Assembly: GCF_000720115.1 (NCBI RefSeq)
Contig: NZ_JOIR01000009.1
Location: 118,203-182,202, forward strand
Direction: 5' to 3'
DNA length: 64,000 nt
Origin: Streptomyces sp. NRRL F-2580
GTDB taxonomy: Bacteria; Actinomycetota; Actinomycetes; Streptomycetales; Streptomycetaceae
A model generated the notes under the pieces. It made no database searches, had not been told where the DNA came from, and saw only the letters and a program-made list of their open reading frames with translations. Position numbers and translations under genes: made by a program. This document shows positions 8,110 through 17,114 of the stretch, piece by piece. Within the stretch, counting starts at the first letter, position 1. Each line of letters begins with the position of its first letter.

Positions 8110-8148
8110 AACCTATGGGTCTTCGCTGGGCATGTGCAAACTATTTTT
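8110..8148 (-). promoter_or_regulatory. Putative WblC-autoregulated promoter
   Basis: On the minus strand: AAAAAT (8148-8143), AG, TTTGCAC with -35 TTGCAC (8139-8134), an 18-bp spacer and -10 TAGGTT (8115-8110). An AT-rich block just upstream of the -35 is the signature of WhiB7-dependent promoters. The transcript would start near 8103, giving a leader of about 620 nt. Confidence 0.6.
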
Positions 8149-8159
8149 CCGACGAGTTT

Positions 8160-10334
8160 CTACGCGTCGGCAGGATCTTCTGGCACGGGCTCCTGACCTG
8201 CACATATGGCCAGGACCTCGGCTCCGTAGCGGTCGAGCTTGCGGCCGCCCACTCCGGAGATCATAGAGAGCTCGCGCGGCTCGGTGGGCGCGGCCTCCGC
8301 GATCGCCATCAGCGTCTTGTCCGTGAAGACGCAGTACGCCGGCAGCCCCTGCTCCCTCGACTGGCCCGCACGCCACTCCCGCAGCCGCTCGTAGAGCCCT
8401 TCGTCCATGTCGGACGGGCAGTCCTCACAGCGCATCAGTTTGAGCTCGCCGGCCTCGGTCAGGGTCTTGCCGCAGACCCGGCACAGGACCGGGCCGCGGC
8501 GGCCCCGCTTGCGCGGCCCGCTCTCGGTCGCGGAGCCCGGGCCGCTGCGAGGCACCGCGGAGCCCGGCCGCAGGCCGTTCAGGAAGCGGCTGGGGCGACG
8601 GGAGGCCCGGCCGCCCGGAGCCCGGGAGAGGCCCCAGGAGAGGGTCAGGTGCAGCCGCGCCCGGGTGACGCCGACATAGAGCAGCCTGCGTTCCTCCTCG
8701 ACCTGCTCGTCGGTCTTCGCGTACGTGATCGGCAGCATGCCGTCGGTGAGCCCGACGAGGAACACGGCGTCCCACTCCAGGCCCTTCGCCGCGTGCAGCG
8801 AGGCCAGGGTGACGCCCTGGACGGTCGGGGCGTGCTGGGCGGCCTTGCGCTCCTCCAGCTCGATCGTGAGGTCCGCCAGGGTGGCTCCCGGCCGGGTCCG
8901 GGCGAAGTCCTCGGCGAGCCGGACCAGCGCGGCCACGGATTCCCACTGGTCGCGCACGGCGCCGGAGCCGGCGGGCGGCTCGGAGGTCCAGCCGGTGGAG
9001 CTGAGCACCGCCCGGACCTGGGAGCCCAGTTCCACGACGTCGTCGAGCAGCGGGTCGTTCCCGCCGGAGCGGGCGGCTCCGCGCAGCGCGAGGATCGCCT
9101 TCTGGACTTCGGCCCGCTCGAAGAACCGCTCGGCCCCGCGCAGCTGGTAGGGGACCCCGGCGTCGGCGAGGGCCTGTTCGTAGACCTCGGACTGGGCGTT
9201 GATCCGGTAGAGGACGGCGATCTCGCCGGCCGGGACGCCCGCGGCGATCAGGTCCCGGATCCGGTGGGCGACGCCCTCGGCCTCGGCGGGCTCGTCCGCG
9301 TACTCGGCGTAGACCGGGTCGGGGCCGGTCTCGCGCTGGGAGACCAGCTCCAGCCGGTGCTCTGCGGCGCGGCCCTTGGCCTGGTTCAGCAGCCCGTTGG
9401 CGAGGTGCACCACCTGGGGGGTGGAGCGGTAGTCGCGGACCAGCTTGACCACGGTGGCCTGCGGGTACTTGGTGCGGAAGTTGAGCAGGTGGTCGGGGGT
9501 GGCGCCGGTGAAGGAGTAGATCGTCTGGCTGGCGTCACCGACGACGCAGAGGCTGTCGCGCTCGCCGAGCCAGAGGTCCAGCAGCCGCTGCTGGAGGGGG
9601 CTGACGTCCTGGTACTCGTCGACCACGAAGTGCTGGTACTGGGTGCGGATCTGCTCGGCGATGTCGTGGCGGTCCTGGAGGATGCCGACGGTCAGGAGCA
9701 GCACGTCCTCGAAGTCGATCATGCCGCGGTCGCGCTTGAGCTGTTCGTACGTCCCGTAGATCTGGGCGATCTCGGCCATGTCCCGGGGTGCCTCGCGGCC
9801 CGACTTGAGGGCGGCGGCCGGATAGTCGGCGGGCACCGTCTGCGTGACCTTGGCCCACTCGATCTCGCCCGTGACATCGCGCAGCTCGCCCCGGTCGAGC
9901 CGGATCCGGCAGCGCGCGCCGGCCTCGGCGACGAGCTGGATCTTGCGCTCCAGGAGCCGGGGCACGTCCCCGCCGACCGCCTTGGGCCAGAAGTACTGGA
10001 GCTGGCGCAGGGCGGCGGAGTGGAAGGTCCGGGCCTGCACGCCGCCCGCGCCGAGGGCGCGCAGGCGTCCGCGCATCTCCCCGGCGGCGCGGTTGGTGAA
10101 GGTGACGGCCAGCACACTGGCCGGCATGAGCTGGCCGGAGCGGACGCCGTAGGCGATGCGGTGGGTGATCGCGCGGGTCTTGCCGGTACCGGCGCCCGCC
10201 AGCACGCACACCGGCCCGCGCAGGGTCGTCGCGACCTCGCGCTGCTCCGGGTCCAGGCCCAGGAGCACCGCGTCGGCCGAGTCGGCGGAGCCGGGGCCAC
10301 CCGGGAACGATGGGGAGTGCGTTGCTGATGTCAC
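8160..10334 (-). CDS. uvrD2: UvrD2-type superfamily 1 DNA helicase with zinc motif and HRDC domain
   Basis: A 724-aa protein from GTG 10334. Helicase motifs in order: Walker A 'AGAGTGKT' (46-53), 'AVTFTNRAAGEMRGR', Walker B 'VVDEYQD' (~240), 'GDASQTIYSF' and 'SLHAAKGLEWD'. After about residue 590 a four-cysteine motif ('CRVCGKTL' ... 'MRCEDCP') joins the motor to a C-terminal HRDC domain (~645-724, 'GVGGRKLDRYGAEVL'). This arrangement defines actinobacterial UvrD2, a 3'-5' helicase. The gene's 3' end lies about 10 bp from the putative wblC -35 region, and its 5' end is divergent from the mycoredoxin gene. Start chosen because the frame upstream lacks conservation with helicases. Confidence 0.95.
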   Translation of the reverse strand: MTSATHSPSFPGGPGSADSADAVLLGLDPEQREVATTLRGPVCVLAGAGTGKTRAITHRIAYGVRSGQLMPASVLAVTFTNRAAGEMRGRLRALGAGGVQARTFHSAALRQLQYFWPKAVGGDVPRLLERKIQLVAEAGARCRIRLDRGELRDVTGEIEWAKVTQTVPADYPAAALKSGREAPRDMAEIAQIYGTYEQLKRDRGMIDFEDVLLLTVGILQDRHDIAEQIRTQYQHFVVDEYQDVSPLQQRLLDLWLGERDSLCVVGDASQTIYSFTGATPDHLLNFRTKYPQATVVKLVRDYRSTPQVVHLANGLLNQAKGRAAEHRLELVSQRETGPDPVYAEYADEPAEAEGVAHRIRDLIAAGVPAGEIAVLYRINAQSEVYEQALADAGVPYQLRGAERFFERAEVQKAILALRGAARSGGNDPLLDDVVELGSQVRAVLSSTGWTSEPPAGSGAVRDQWESVAALVRLAEDFARTRPGATLADLTIELEERKAAQHAPTVQGVTLASLHAAKGLEWDAVFLVGLTDGMLPITYAKTDEQVEEERRLLYVGVTRARLHLTLSWGLSRAPGGRASRRPSRFLNGLRPGSAVPRSGPGSATESGPRKRGRRGPVLCRVCGKTLTEAGELKLMRCEDCPSDMDEGLYERLREWRAGQSREQGLPAYCVFTDKTLMAIAEAAPTEPRELSMISGVGGRKLDRYGAEVLAICAGQEPVPEDPADA

Positions 10335-10504
10335 CCCGCCATGCTGCCAGGTCTCGTGGGGCGGGCGGGAAAACCGTCCACAGGCGGCACGTATCCGTCG
10401 TATCAGTCACACCGGCCGGGCGGGGACGCCCGTACGGGAATGGCGGTGGGGTCGCGTACGTTCGAGTACTCGGACCACCGAGCCCTCACGAAGGAGAGCG
10501 CAGC

Positions 10505-10765
10505 ATGCAGGACACGGGCACCGTCACGATGTACAGCACGACCTGGTGCGGCTACTGCCGTCGGCTGAAGACCCAGCTGGACCGGGAAGGCATCGCGTAC
10601 AACGAGATCAACATCGAGCTCGACCCGGAGTCCGCCGCGTTCGTGGAGAAGGCCAACGGCGGCAACCAGACGGTTCCCACCGTGCTCGTGAAGTCCGTCG
10701 CCGGGAACGAGTCCGTCATGACGAACCCGAGCCTGGCCCAGGTCAAGCAGGCCCTCGCCGTCTGA
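10505..10765 (+). CDS. mrx1: Mycoredoxin (glutaredoxin-fold thiol reductase)
   Basis: An 86-aa thioredoxin-fold protein with the active site 'WCGYC' near residues 14-18, a 'TVPTVLV' cis-proline loop and a C-terminal helix. Mycoredoxins use mycothiol to reduce S-mycothiolated proteins in actinobacterial cytosol. ATG 10505 has AAGGAGA eight bases upstream. It is divergent from uvrD2 and convergent with nudC, which shares a terminator with it. The order uvrD2-mrx1-nudC matches M. tuberculosis. NrdH-type redoxins are the alternative, but the CGYC site and context favour Mrx1. Confidence 0.9.
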   Translation: MQDTGTVTMYSTTWCGYCRRLKTQLDREGIAYNEINIELDPESAAFVEKANGGNQTVPTVLVKSVAGNESVMTNPSLAQVKQALAV

Positions 10766-10799
10766 GGAAACCTCACCCGTGCGCACCCGCGAGCACCGG

Positions 10800-10827
10800 A
10801 AAGGCCCCCGCCGAGGCGGGGGCCTTC
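10800..10827. terminator. Bidirectional terminator between mrx1 and nudC
   Basis: Inverted repeat AAGGCCCCCGCC / GGCGGGGGCCTT with a GA loop between the two convergent genes, 35 bp past the mrx1 stop and 15 bp before the nudC stop. Confidence 0.85.
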
Positions 10828-10841
10828 TGCTGTGACGAACG

Positions 10842-11786
10842 TTACGCCGCCATCTTCGGCAGCGGCTCGCCGTACCAGAGCTCGACCAGCCGGGCGGCGA
10901 TGGAGATCCCCGACGGGGGCAGCACCTCGCCCGTCTCGAACGCGGCGCGCAGCTCCTCGCGGGAGAACCAGCGGGCCTCCTGGATCTCCTCGCCGTCCAC
11001 GGTGATCTCGGAGGTGGTGGCGCGGGCCGTGAAGCCCAGCATCAGGCTGTACGGGAACGGCCACGGCTGGCTGGCCACGTACTGGACCTCGCCGACCCTG
11101 ACGCCCGCCTCCTCCCACACCTCGCGGACGACGGACTGCTCGATCGACTCGCCCGGCTCCACGAACCCGGCGAGGGTCGAGAAGCGGCCCTCCGGCCAGT
11201 GCACCTGGCGGCCCAGCAGCGCGCGGTCGTGCTCGTCGGTGACCAGCATGATCACGGCCGGGTCGGTGCGCGGGTAGTGCTCGGCGCCGCAGCCCGGGCA
11301 GCGCCGGATGTGCCCGGTGGCCGCGACCACCGTGCGCTCGCCGCAGCGGGAGCAGAAGCGGTGCATCCGCTGCCAGTTCTCCAGTGCCACGGCGTGCACC
11401 ATCAGCCCGGCGTCGCGCGGGGAGAGCAGCAGTCCGGCCTCGCGCAGGCCGGCCGGGCGGGCCGACTGGTCCATGCGGCCGGGCAGCGCGTCCTTCTGCA
11501 GCGCGAAGTACCGTACGCCGTCCTCGTCCGTGCCCAGGAAATAGCGGTGGGTCTCGGTGACCGGGGCCTCGAAGGCCGGGGTCATCACGATGCCGGTGCC
11601 CCCGTCGGGGGTGTCGTCGATCAATACCTGGCCGCCGGAGACGACGAAGACACGGGTCGTCGGGTGGCTCCAGGCGGCGGCGAGCCACGCCTCGTCGAGG
11701 CGGTGGTGCGCGGCGCGGTCGATTCCGCTGGGCGCGGCGAGCGAGAGCGGGCGCTCGGCGAGCGGGCGCTCGGTATGGGTGCTCAC
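10842..11786 (-). CDS. nudC: NAD(+) diphosphatase (NADH pyrophosphatase)
   Basis: From GTG 11786 the product is 314 aa; GGAAG precedes this codon, whereas a TTG four codons earlier has no spaced site. It shows the NudC order: a variable N-terminal domain, a four-cysteine zinc ribbon ('CSRCGERT' and 'CPGCGAEHYPR'), then the Nudix box 'GFVEPGESIEQSVVREVWEE' ending 'AGV', and the NudC-specific 'SQPWPFPYSLMLGF' (SQPWPFPxS). It hydrolyses NAD(H) to NMN(H) and AMP and can remove NAD caps from RNA in other bacteria. It ends at the terminator shared with mrx1. Confidence 0.95.
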   Translation of the reverse strand: MSTHTERPLAERPLSLAAPSGIDRAAHHRLDEAWLAAAWSHPTTRVFVVSGGQVLIDDTPDGGTGIVMTPAFEAPVTETHRYFLGTDEDGVRYFALQKDALPGRMDQSARPAGLREAGLLLSPRDAGLMVHAVALENWQRMHRFCSRCGERTVVAATGHIRRCPGCGAEHYPRTDPAVIMLVTDEHDRALLGRQVHWPEGRFSTLAGFVEPGESIEQSVVREVWEEAGVRVGEVQYVASQPWPFPYSLMLGFTARATTSEITVDGEEIQEARWFSREELRAAFETGEVLPPSGISIAARLVELWYGEPLPKMAA

Positions 11787-11837
11787 AGGTACTTCCAACT
11801 CCCCCGGTGGTGGGACAAGGCAGGCGTGCGTCGGGTG

Positions 11838-13244
11838 TCAGGCGGTTGCGCGGTGGGTGGCGGCCAGGTCTCCCCAGAGGTAGGCGGTCGTCTCGACGCC
11901 CTTGAGGAGCAGGTCCAGTTCGACCTTCTCGTTCGGCGAGTGCCAGCCGTCGGACGGCACCGAGATGCCGAGGAAGAGGACGGGCGCGTCCAGGACGTCC
12001 TGGAGGTCCGCGGCCGGTCCTGAGCCGCCCTCGCGGGTGAAGCGGATCTTCTGGCCGAAGGCGCGGCCCATGGCCCGTACGACGGACTGCAGGGCCGGGT
12101 GGTCCAGCGGGGTCAGGCATGGCCGGGTGGGGGCGCCGAAGGTGATGGAGTGCCGGATCCCGTCCGGGATCCGGGCCGCGACCCAGTCCCTGACGGCGGC
12201 CTCGACCTCGTACGGGTCCTGGCCGGAGACCAGGCGGAACGACAGCTTCAGGTGGGCCTTGGCGGGCACGATGGTCTTGCCGCCGGGGCCCTGGTAGCCG
12301 CCGCCGATGCCGTTGACCTCGGCCGTCGGGCGGGCCCAGACCCGCTCCAGGGTGGAGTAGCCGGCCTCGCCGGAGGCCGCGTGGGACCTGGCCGTACGGA
12401 GCCACTCGGACTCGTCGAAGGGCAGCTCGGCGATGAGCGCGCGCTCCGCCTCGGTGAGCTCGGCGATGCCGTCGTAGAAGCCGGGGATCGTCACGCGCCC
12501 GTCGTCGTCGTGCAGGGCGGCGACCAGGCGGGCGGCGACGGCGGCCGGATTGGGCACCGCCCCGCCGAAGGCGCCGGAGTGGATGTCCTGGTCCGGGCCG
12601 TGGAAGTCGATCTCGCAGTCGGCGACGCCGCGCATGCCGGTGCAGACGGTGGGGGTGGTCTCGGACCACATGCCGGTGTCGGAGACGATCACGACGTCGG
12701 CGGCGAGTTCGGCGGCGCGGGCCTCGACGAGCTCGCGGAAGTGGATGGAGCCGGACTCCTCCTCGCCCTCGACGATCAGCTTGAGGTTCACGGCGGGGGC
12801 GGCGGCGCCTGTCGCTGCCAGGTGCGCGCGTACGCCGAGAGTGTGGAAGAACACCTGCCCCTTGTCGTCGGCGGCGCCGCGCCCGTACATGCGGCCGCCC
12901 TGGACCACCGGCTCGAAGGGGTCGGTGTGCCAGCCGTCGGCGAGGGCGGCGGGCTGCACGTCGTGGTGCCCGTACACCAGGACGGTGGGGGCCTGCGGGT
13001 CCTCGCTCGGCCAGTGCGCGAAGACGGCGGGGGCGCCGGGGGTCTCCCAGACCTCGGCCACCGGGAAACCGGTCTCCTTGAGCTTCGCCGCCAGCCATTC
13101 GGCGCTGCGGCGTACGTCGCCCGCGTGCTCGGGCTGCGCCGAGACGGAGGGAATGCGGAGCCACTCGGCGAGGTCGTCGAGGAAGGCGTCGCGGTGGGTG
13201 TCGATGTACGTGCGGACGACGTTGTCCGGCGGGGTGTCGCTCAT
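11838..13244 (-). CDS. M20-family dipeptidase/metallopeptidase
   Basis: A 468-aa protein starting MSDTPPDNVV at ATG 13244; an upstream extension of 23 codons is not conserved-looking. It carries M20 zinc-site motifs: 'VYGHHDVQP' (first His, catalytic Asp), 'GRGAADDKG' (bridging Asp), 'EGEEESGS' (catalytic Glu pair), 'SDTGMW' and a late 'GGSGPAADLQ'. A central lid/dimerisation domain spans about 200-310. It probably cleaves dipeptides or N-acyl amino acids in the cytosol. It lies 51 bp upstream of nudC and 10 bp downstream of adnB, so it may be the distal gene of the adnAB unit. Confidence 0.9.
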   Translation of the reverse strand: MSDTPPDNVVRTYIDTHRDAFLDDLAEWLRIPSVSAQPEHAGDVRRSAEWLAAKLKETGFPVAEVWETPGAPAVFAHWPSEDPQAPTVLVYGHHDVQPAALADGWHTDPFEPVVQGGRMYGRGAADDKGQVFFHTLGVRAHLAATGAAAPAVNLKLIVEGEEESGSIHFRELVEARAAELAADVVIVSDTGMWSETTPTVCTGMRGVADCEIDFHGPDQDIHSGAFGGAVPNPAAVAARLVAALHDDDGRVTIPGFYDGIAELTEAERALIAELPFDESEWLRTARSHAASGEAGYSTLERVWARPTAEVNGIGGGYQGPGGKTIVPAKAHLKLSFRLVSGQDPYEVEAAVRDWVAARIPDGIRHSITFGAPTRPCLTPLDHPALQSVVRAMGRAFGQKIRFTREGGSGPAADLQDVLDAPVLFLGISVPSDGWHSPNEKVELDLLLKGVETTAYLWGDLAATHRATA

Positions 13245-13254
13245 GCCCACGAGC

Positions 13255-16200
13255 CTAGCTGTCCGCCTGATGGTCACCGCCGGTGCCCGATTTGCCTTGG
13301 AGGATCCGCTCAAGGCGGGCCCGGTCGGGGAGGTTGCGGGGGCGGATCACGCGGCCGCTGCGGACGTGGAGGAAGGCCGCGGTGACCTGGCTGAGCGGGG
13401 TGTTCGTGGCCTCGGCCCAGGCCAGGCGGTAGACGGCGAGCTGGAGGGGGTCGGCCTCGGTGGTGCGGCCGGTCTTCCAGTCGACGATCTCGTACGAGCC
13501 GTCGGGGTTCCGGTAGACGGCGTCGATCCTGCCGCGGATGACGCGGCCGGCGAGGGTGAGCTGGACCGGGGCCTCCATGCGGTGGGGCGGCCGGTCGGCG
13601 TACGGGCTGCGCTCGAAGGCAGCCTTGAGGGAGTCGAGGTCGGCCTCGTCGGCGATCTCCTGGTCGGAGCCGGCGCCGGGGAGGTCGGTGACGGGGTCGA
13701 GGACGTCGAGGAAGGGGAGCGGGAGCTCGTCGAAGCGGGACTCGACCCAGGCGTGGAACCGGGTGCCCTGGCGGGCAGCGGGCTGGGGGGGCTTGGGCAT
13801 GGGGCGGGCGAGGTCGCGTACGAAGCCCTGCTCGTCGGCGGCGAGCCGGAGCAGCTGGCTCGCGGAGAGGGCGGCGGGCAGCTCGACGTCGCGGACGGCG
13901 GCGCGGGCGCGGCGGAGCTCGCCCTCCAGGGCGTCGAGGTCCCGGTCCCAGGAGGCGATGGCGCGGGCGTCCTCCGGTGCGAGTCGGGCTGCGCCGCCGC
14001 CGTGTCGGCCCCCGCCGGCCCAGGCCTCGCCGGCCCAGGGGTCATCACCGTCCGGGACGGTGGCACCGGTGCGCGGCTCCGCCGCCCGGCGGGCTCCGCC
14101 CGGGCCCTCGGCGTCGGCCCAGTGGGCCGCTTCCGGCCAAAGGTCGTCGTCAGCCGAGCCGGTGGACCGGGCCGGGTGCACGGGCACGGCTGCGCCGCCG
14201 GGCGCGGGCCGGGCTTCGGCCTCCGGCCAGAGGTCGTCGTCGAGCGGCGCGGTGGGGTCGGCCGGGGCGGATTCTTCCCCCACCCCGCCCCTTCCCGGAA
14301 CCGGGGCGCTGCCCCGGACCCCGTCGGGGGTCGAGCCTGCGGCCCGTGGCGCGGGCACGCGTACGGCAGCATCCGGCCACGAGCCGGGGTGCGGCTCCGC
14401 CGGATGCGGGGCTTCGCCCCGGAGTCCGTCGGGCGTGGCTGCGGCGGCGCCCTCGGGCCGGGCTTCGTCGGGTGGCCAGGGCTCTTCGTCGTAGGACGGG
14501 TCCTCGCAGTCCGGGGGCCAGAGGTAGGACTCGTCCTCCGGCGGGGGCGGGGTCGCCAGGTAGGACTCCACCAGGGCGGCCGCCGCACGGCGCAGGGCGA
14601 GGGAGTGCGGGTCGAGCGGGAGGGGCCAGGAGTGGTCCGGGGCGGAGTCGTCGGCGAGGGACGGGTTCTCGGCGGCCGCTTCCGGCTCTTCGGCCCAGGC
14701 CTCGATCTCGCCGTGGCCCGCCTCGCAGTGGTCGTACAGGGCTTGGAGGAAGGCCGAAGGGCCGCGGCGCTTCTTCTGGGTCGGGCCCCACCAGTGGCCC
14801 GAGGCCAGCAGGAGCGAGCGGGGGCGGGTGAAGGTCACGTAGCCGAGGCGGAGCTCTTCCGTGGCCTTGTGGTCCTTCAGGGCCGTCTTGAACGCCTTCA
14901 GGCCGGCCGAGGTCCAGTCCGGGTCCGCCGGCAGGGTGGGGGCGTCGCCGCGCAGCGCGTACGGGAGCACCTTCGCGTACGAGGTCCAGGCTTCCGGCGC
15001 CTTCTCCTTCGGGAAGGAGCCCGCGCACAGGTCCGGAACGACGACCACGTCCCACTCCAGGCCCTTCGACTTGTGGGCGGTCAGGACCTTGACAGTGTTC
15101 TCCCCGCCCGGCAGGGCGTGGTCCAGCCCCTTCTCGTACTGGGCCGCCGTGCGCAGGAACGCCAGGAAGGCCAGCAGCGAGGCCTCGCCGTCCAGCGCGG
15201 CGAAACCGGCCGCGACGTCCATGAAGTTCGACAGCGTCTCGCGGCGGCGGGCCGCCAGCGCGTGCGGGGAGGCGGACAGCTCCACCTCCAGGCCGGTCGC
15301 GGACAGCACGCGGTGCAGGACGTCCATCAGCGGGTCGGCCAGGGAGCGGCGCAGGTCGCGCAGTTCCTGGGCGAGGTGTGCGAAGCGGACCCGGGCCTCC
15401 GCCGAGAAGGGGAGGTCGTCCGGGGCCTGTCCGGCGCCGTCGAGGAAGGTCTCCAGCGCGTCGGCCAGCGACACGATCTCCGCCGGGTCCACGCCCTCCA
15501 CGGCCGCCGCGAGCCGTTCGTCCGGGTCCGCCCCGGCCGGCGCACGGCCCACCATGAGCCGCGCCCGGCGGCCCAGCAGGGCCAGGTCGCGCGCACCGAT
15601 CCGCCATCGCGGGCCGATGAGGAGCCGGACGAGGGAGGCGTTGGCGCCCGGGTCCTGGAGGACCTCGCAGACCGCGACGAGGTCCGCGACCTCGGGGAGG
15701 TGCAGCAGCCCGGAGAGGCCGACGACCTCCACCGGGACGTCCCGGTCCACCAGTACCGCCTGGATCCGCGCGAAGTCCCCGGCCGAGCGGCACAGGACCG
15801 CGATCTCGCGCGGCTCGGTGCCCGTGCGGACCAGGTGGGCGACGGAGTCGGCGAGCCAGTCGAGCTCCTGGGCGTGGGTCTCCAGCAGGGCGCAGCGGAC
15901 CTGCCCCGCGCCCTCGGCCCCCGGGCCGGGGCGCAGCGCCTCCACGCCCTCGTGCAGGGCGCGCAGCGGGGCGGCGAGCCCGTTGGCCAGGTCGAGGAGC
16001 CGGCCGCCGCTGCGCCGGTTCTCGCTGAGGGAGAGCCGGGTGGCGGGGGACCCGTCGGCGTGCGGGAAGTGTTCGGGGAAGTCGTCGAGGTTGGCCACGG
16101 AGGCACCGCGCCAGCCGTAGATGGCCTGGCAGGGGTCGCCGACGGCGGTCACGGCGTGGCCGGAGCCCGCGCCGAAGAGCCCGGAGAGCAGGAGCCGCTG

Positions 16201-17070
16201 GGCGACCGAGGTGTCCTGGTACTCGTCCAGGAGCACGACCCTGAACTCCTCGCGCAGCAGGGCGCCGACCTCGGGGCGGGTGGTGGCGAGCTGCGCGGAG
16301 AGGGCTATCTGGTCACTGAAGTCGAAGAGGTCGCGGGCGCGCTTGGCGGCGCGGTAGCGGACGACGAGCTCCAGCAGTTCGAGGCGGCCGCGCACGGCCT
16401 CGGGGACCTTGCGCAGGTCCTCGTTGGTGAGCTTCGTGCCGGCGAGCACGTCCAGCAGCGCGGTGTCGTACAGGCGCAGCCGCTCCGGCTCGACCAGGTG
16501 CTCGGAGAGCTCGCCGTCGAGCGCGAGGAGGTCGCCGACCAGGTCGGGGACGGACTTGGTGAGCGAGGGGTACGGGCCGGGGGCCTCGCGCAGCACCTTC
16601 GCGGCGAGCTGGAAGCGGGTGGCGTCGGCGAGGAGGCGGGAGCTGGGCTCCAGGCCGATGCGCAGGCCGTGGTCCTTCAGGAGCTGGCCGGCGAAGGCGT
16701 GGTACGTGGAGATGCGCGGCTCCCCGCCGGTCCCCTCGGCCCCGGCTTCGGCCCAGGCTTCGGCCGGGGACGGGTCCGGGTCGGTGATCCCGGCCCGCGC
16801 GAGGGCCGTGCGCACGCGCTCGGACAGCTCGCCGGCGGCCTTGTTGGTGAAGGTCAGGCCGAGGACCTGCTCGGGTGCGACCGCGCCGGTGCCCACCAGC
16901 CAGACCACGCGGGCGGCCATGACGGTGGTCTTGCCGGAGCCGGCGCCGGCGACGATGACCTGAGGGGCGGGCGGGGCGGTGACGCAGGCCATCTGTTCGG
17001 GCGTGAAGGGGATCCCGAGGAGCTCTTTGAGCTGCTCGGGATCGGTGAGGACGGACGCACGCGCGGACAC
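13255..17070 (-). CDS. adnB: AdnB-like ATP-dependent helicase-nuclease subunit
   Basis: A 1271-aa protein from GTG 17070. The N-terminal half is a UvrD-like motor: Walker A 'AGAGSGKTT' (~37-45), 'LTFTNKAAGELSERV', Walker B 'LLDEYQDTS' (~285), 'GDPCQAIYGWRG' and 'TAHKSKGLEWD'. The C-terminus is a RecB-type nuclease with catalytic D1183, D1197 and K1199 ('GRID' ... 'EIVDWKTG') and 'QLAVYRLAW'. AdnAB is the actinobacterial double-strand-break resection machine. Residues about 835-1030 form an unusual Pro/Ala/Glu/Asp-rich insertion with two 'DDDLWPEA' copies, partly encoded by dispersed-repeat DNA. It starts 44 bp after adnA and overlaps nothing downstream. Confidence 0.92.
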   Translation of the reverse strand: MSARASVLTDPEQLKELLGIPFTPEQMACVTAPPAPQVIVAGAGSGKTTVMAARVVWLVGTGAVAPEQVLGLTFTNKAAGELSERVRTALARAGITDPDPSPAEAWAEAGAEGTGGEPRISTYHAFAGQLLKDHGLRIGLEPSSRLLADATRFQLAAKVLREAPGPYPSLTKSVPDLVGDLLALDGELSEHLVEPERLRLYDTALLDVLAGTKLTNEDLRKVPEAVRGRLELLELVVRYRAAKRARDLFDFSDQIALSAQLATTRPEVGALLREEFRVVLLDEYQDTSVAQRLLLSGLFGAGSGHAVTAVGDPCQAIYGWRGASVANLDDFPEHFPHADGSPATRLSLSENRRSGGRLLDLANGLAAPLRALHEGVEALRPGPGAEGAGQVRCALLETHAQELDWLADSVAHLVRTGTEPREIAVLCRSAGDFARIQAVLVDRDVPVEVVGLSGLLHLPEVADLVAVCEVLQDPGANASLVRLLIGPRWRIGARDLALLGRRARLMVGRAPAGADPDERLAAAVEGVDPAEIVSLADALETFLDGAGQAPDDLPFSAEARVRFAHLAQELRDLRRSLADPLMDVLHRVLSATGLEVELSASPHALAARRRETLSNFMDVAAGFAALDGEASLLAFLAFLRTAAQYEKGLDHALPGGENTVKVLTAHKSKGLEWDVVVVPDLCAGSFPKEKAPEAWTSYAKVLPYALRGDAPTLPADPDWTSAGLKAFKTALKDHKATEELRLGYVTFTRPRSLLLASGHWWGPTQKKRRGPSAFLQALYDHCEAGHGEIEAWAEEPEAAAENPSLADDSAPDHSWPLPLDPHSLALRRAAAALVESYLATPPPPEDESYLWPPDCEDPSYDEEPWPPDEARPEGAAAATPDGLRGEAPHPAEPHPGSWPDAAVRVPAPRAAGSTPDGVRGSAPVPGRGGVGEESAPADPTAPLDDDLWPEAEARPAPGGAAVPVHPARSTGSADDDLWPEAAHWADAEGPGGARRAAEPRTGATVPDGDDPWAGEAWAGGGRHGGGAARLAPEDARAIASWDRDLDALEGELRRARAAVRDVELPAALSASQLLRLAADEQGFVRDLARPMPKPPQPAARQGTRFHAWVESRFDELPLPFLDVLDPVTDLPGAGSDQEIADEADLDSLKAAFERSPYADRPPHRMEAPVQLTLAGRVIRGRIDAVYRNPDGSYEIVDWKTGRTTEADPLQLAVYRLAWAEATNTPLSQVTAAFLHVRSGRVIRPRNLPDRARLERILQGKSGTGGDHQADS
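14282..14428. repeat. Dispersed GC-rich repeat segments inside adnB
   Basis: Within the adnB insertion two segments resemble the '...GGGGCTGCCCCGGACCCCG...' half of the dispersed repeat seen elsewhere in the window: 'CCGGGGCGCTGCCCCGGACC' (14300-14319) and 'GCGGGGCTTCGCCCCGGAGT' (14406-14425). Both form short hairpins. They are translated in frame, as part of the low-complexity linker. Confidence 0.6.
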
Positions 17071-17114
17071 GTAAAAAGGCTAGCCGCCCCCACCGACAGC
17101 CCCGACCGTCCCGC

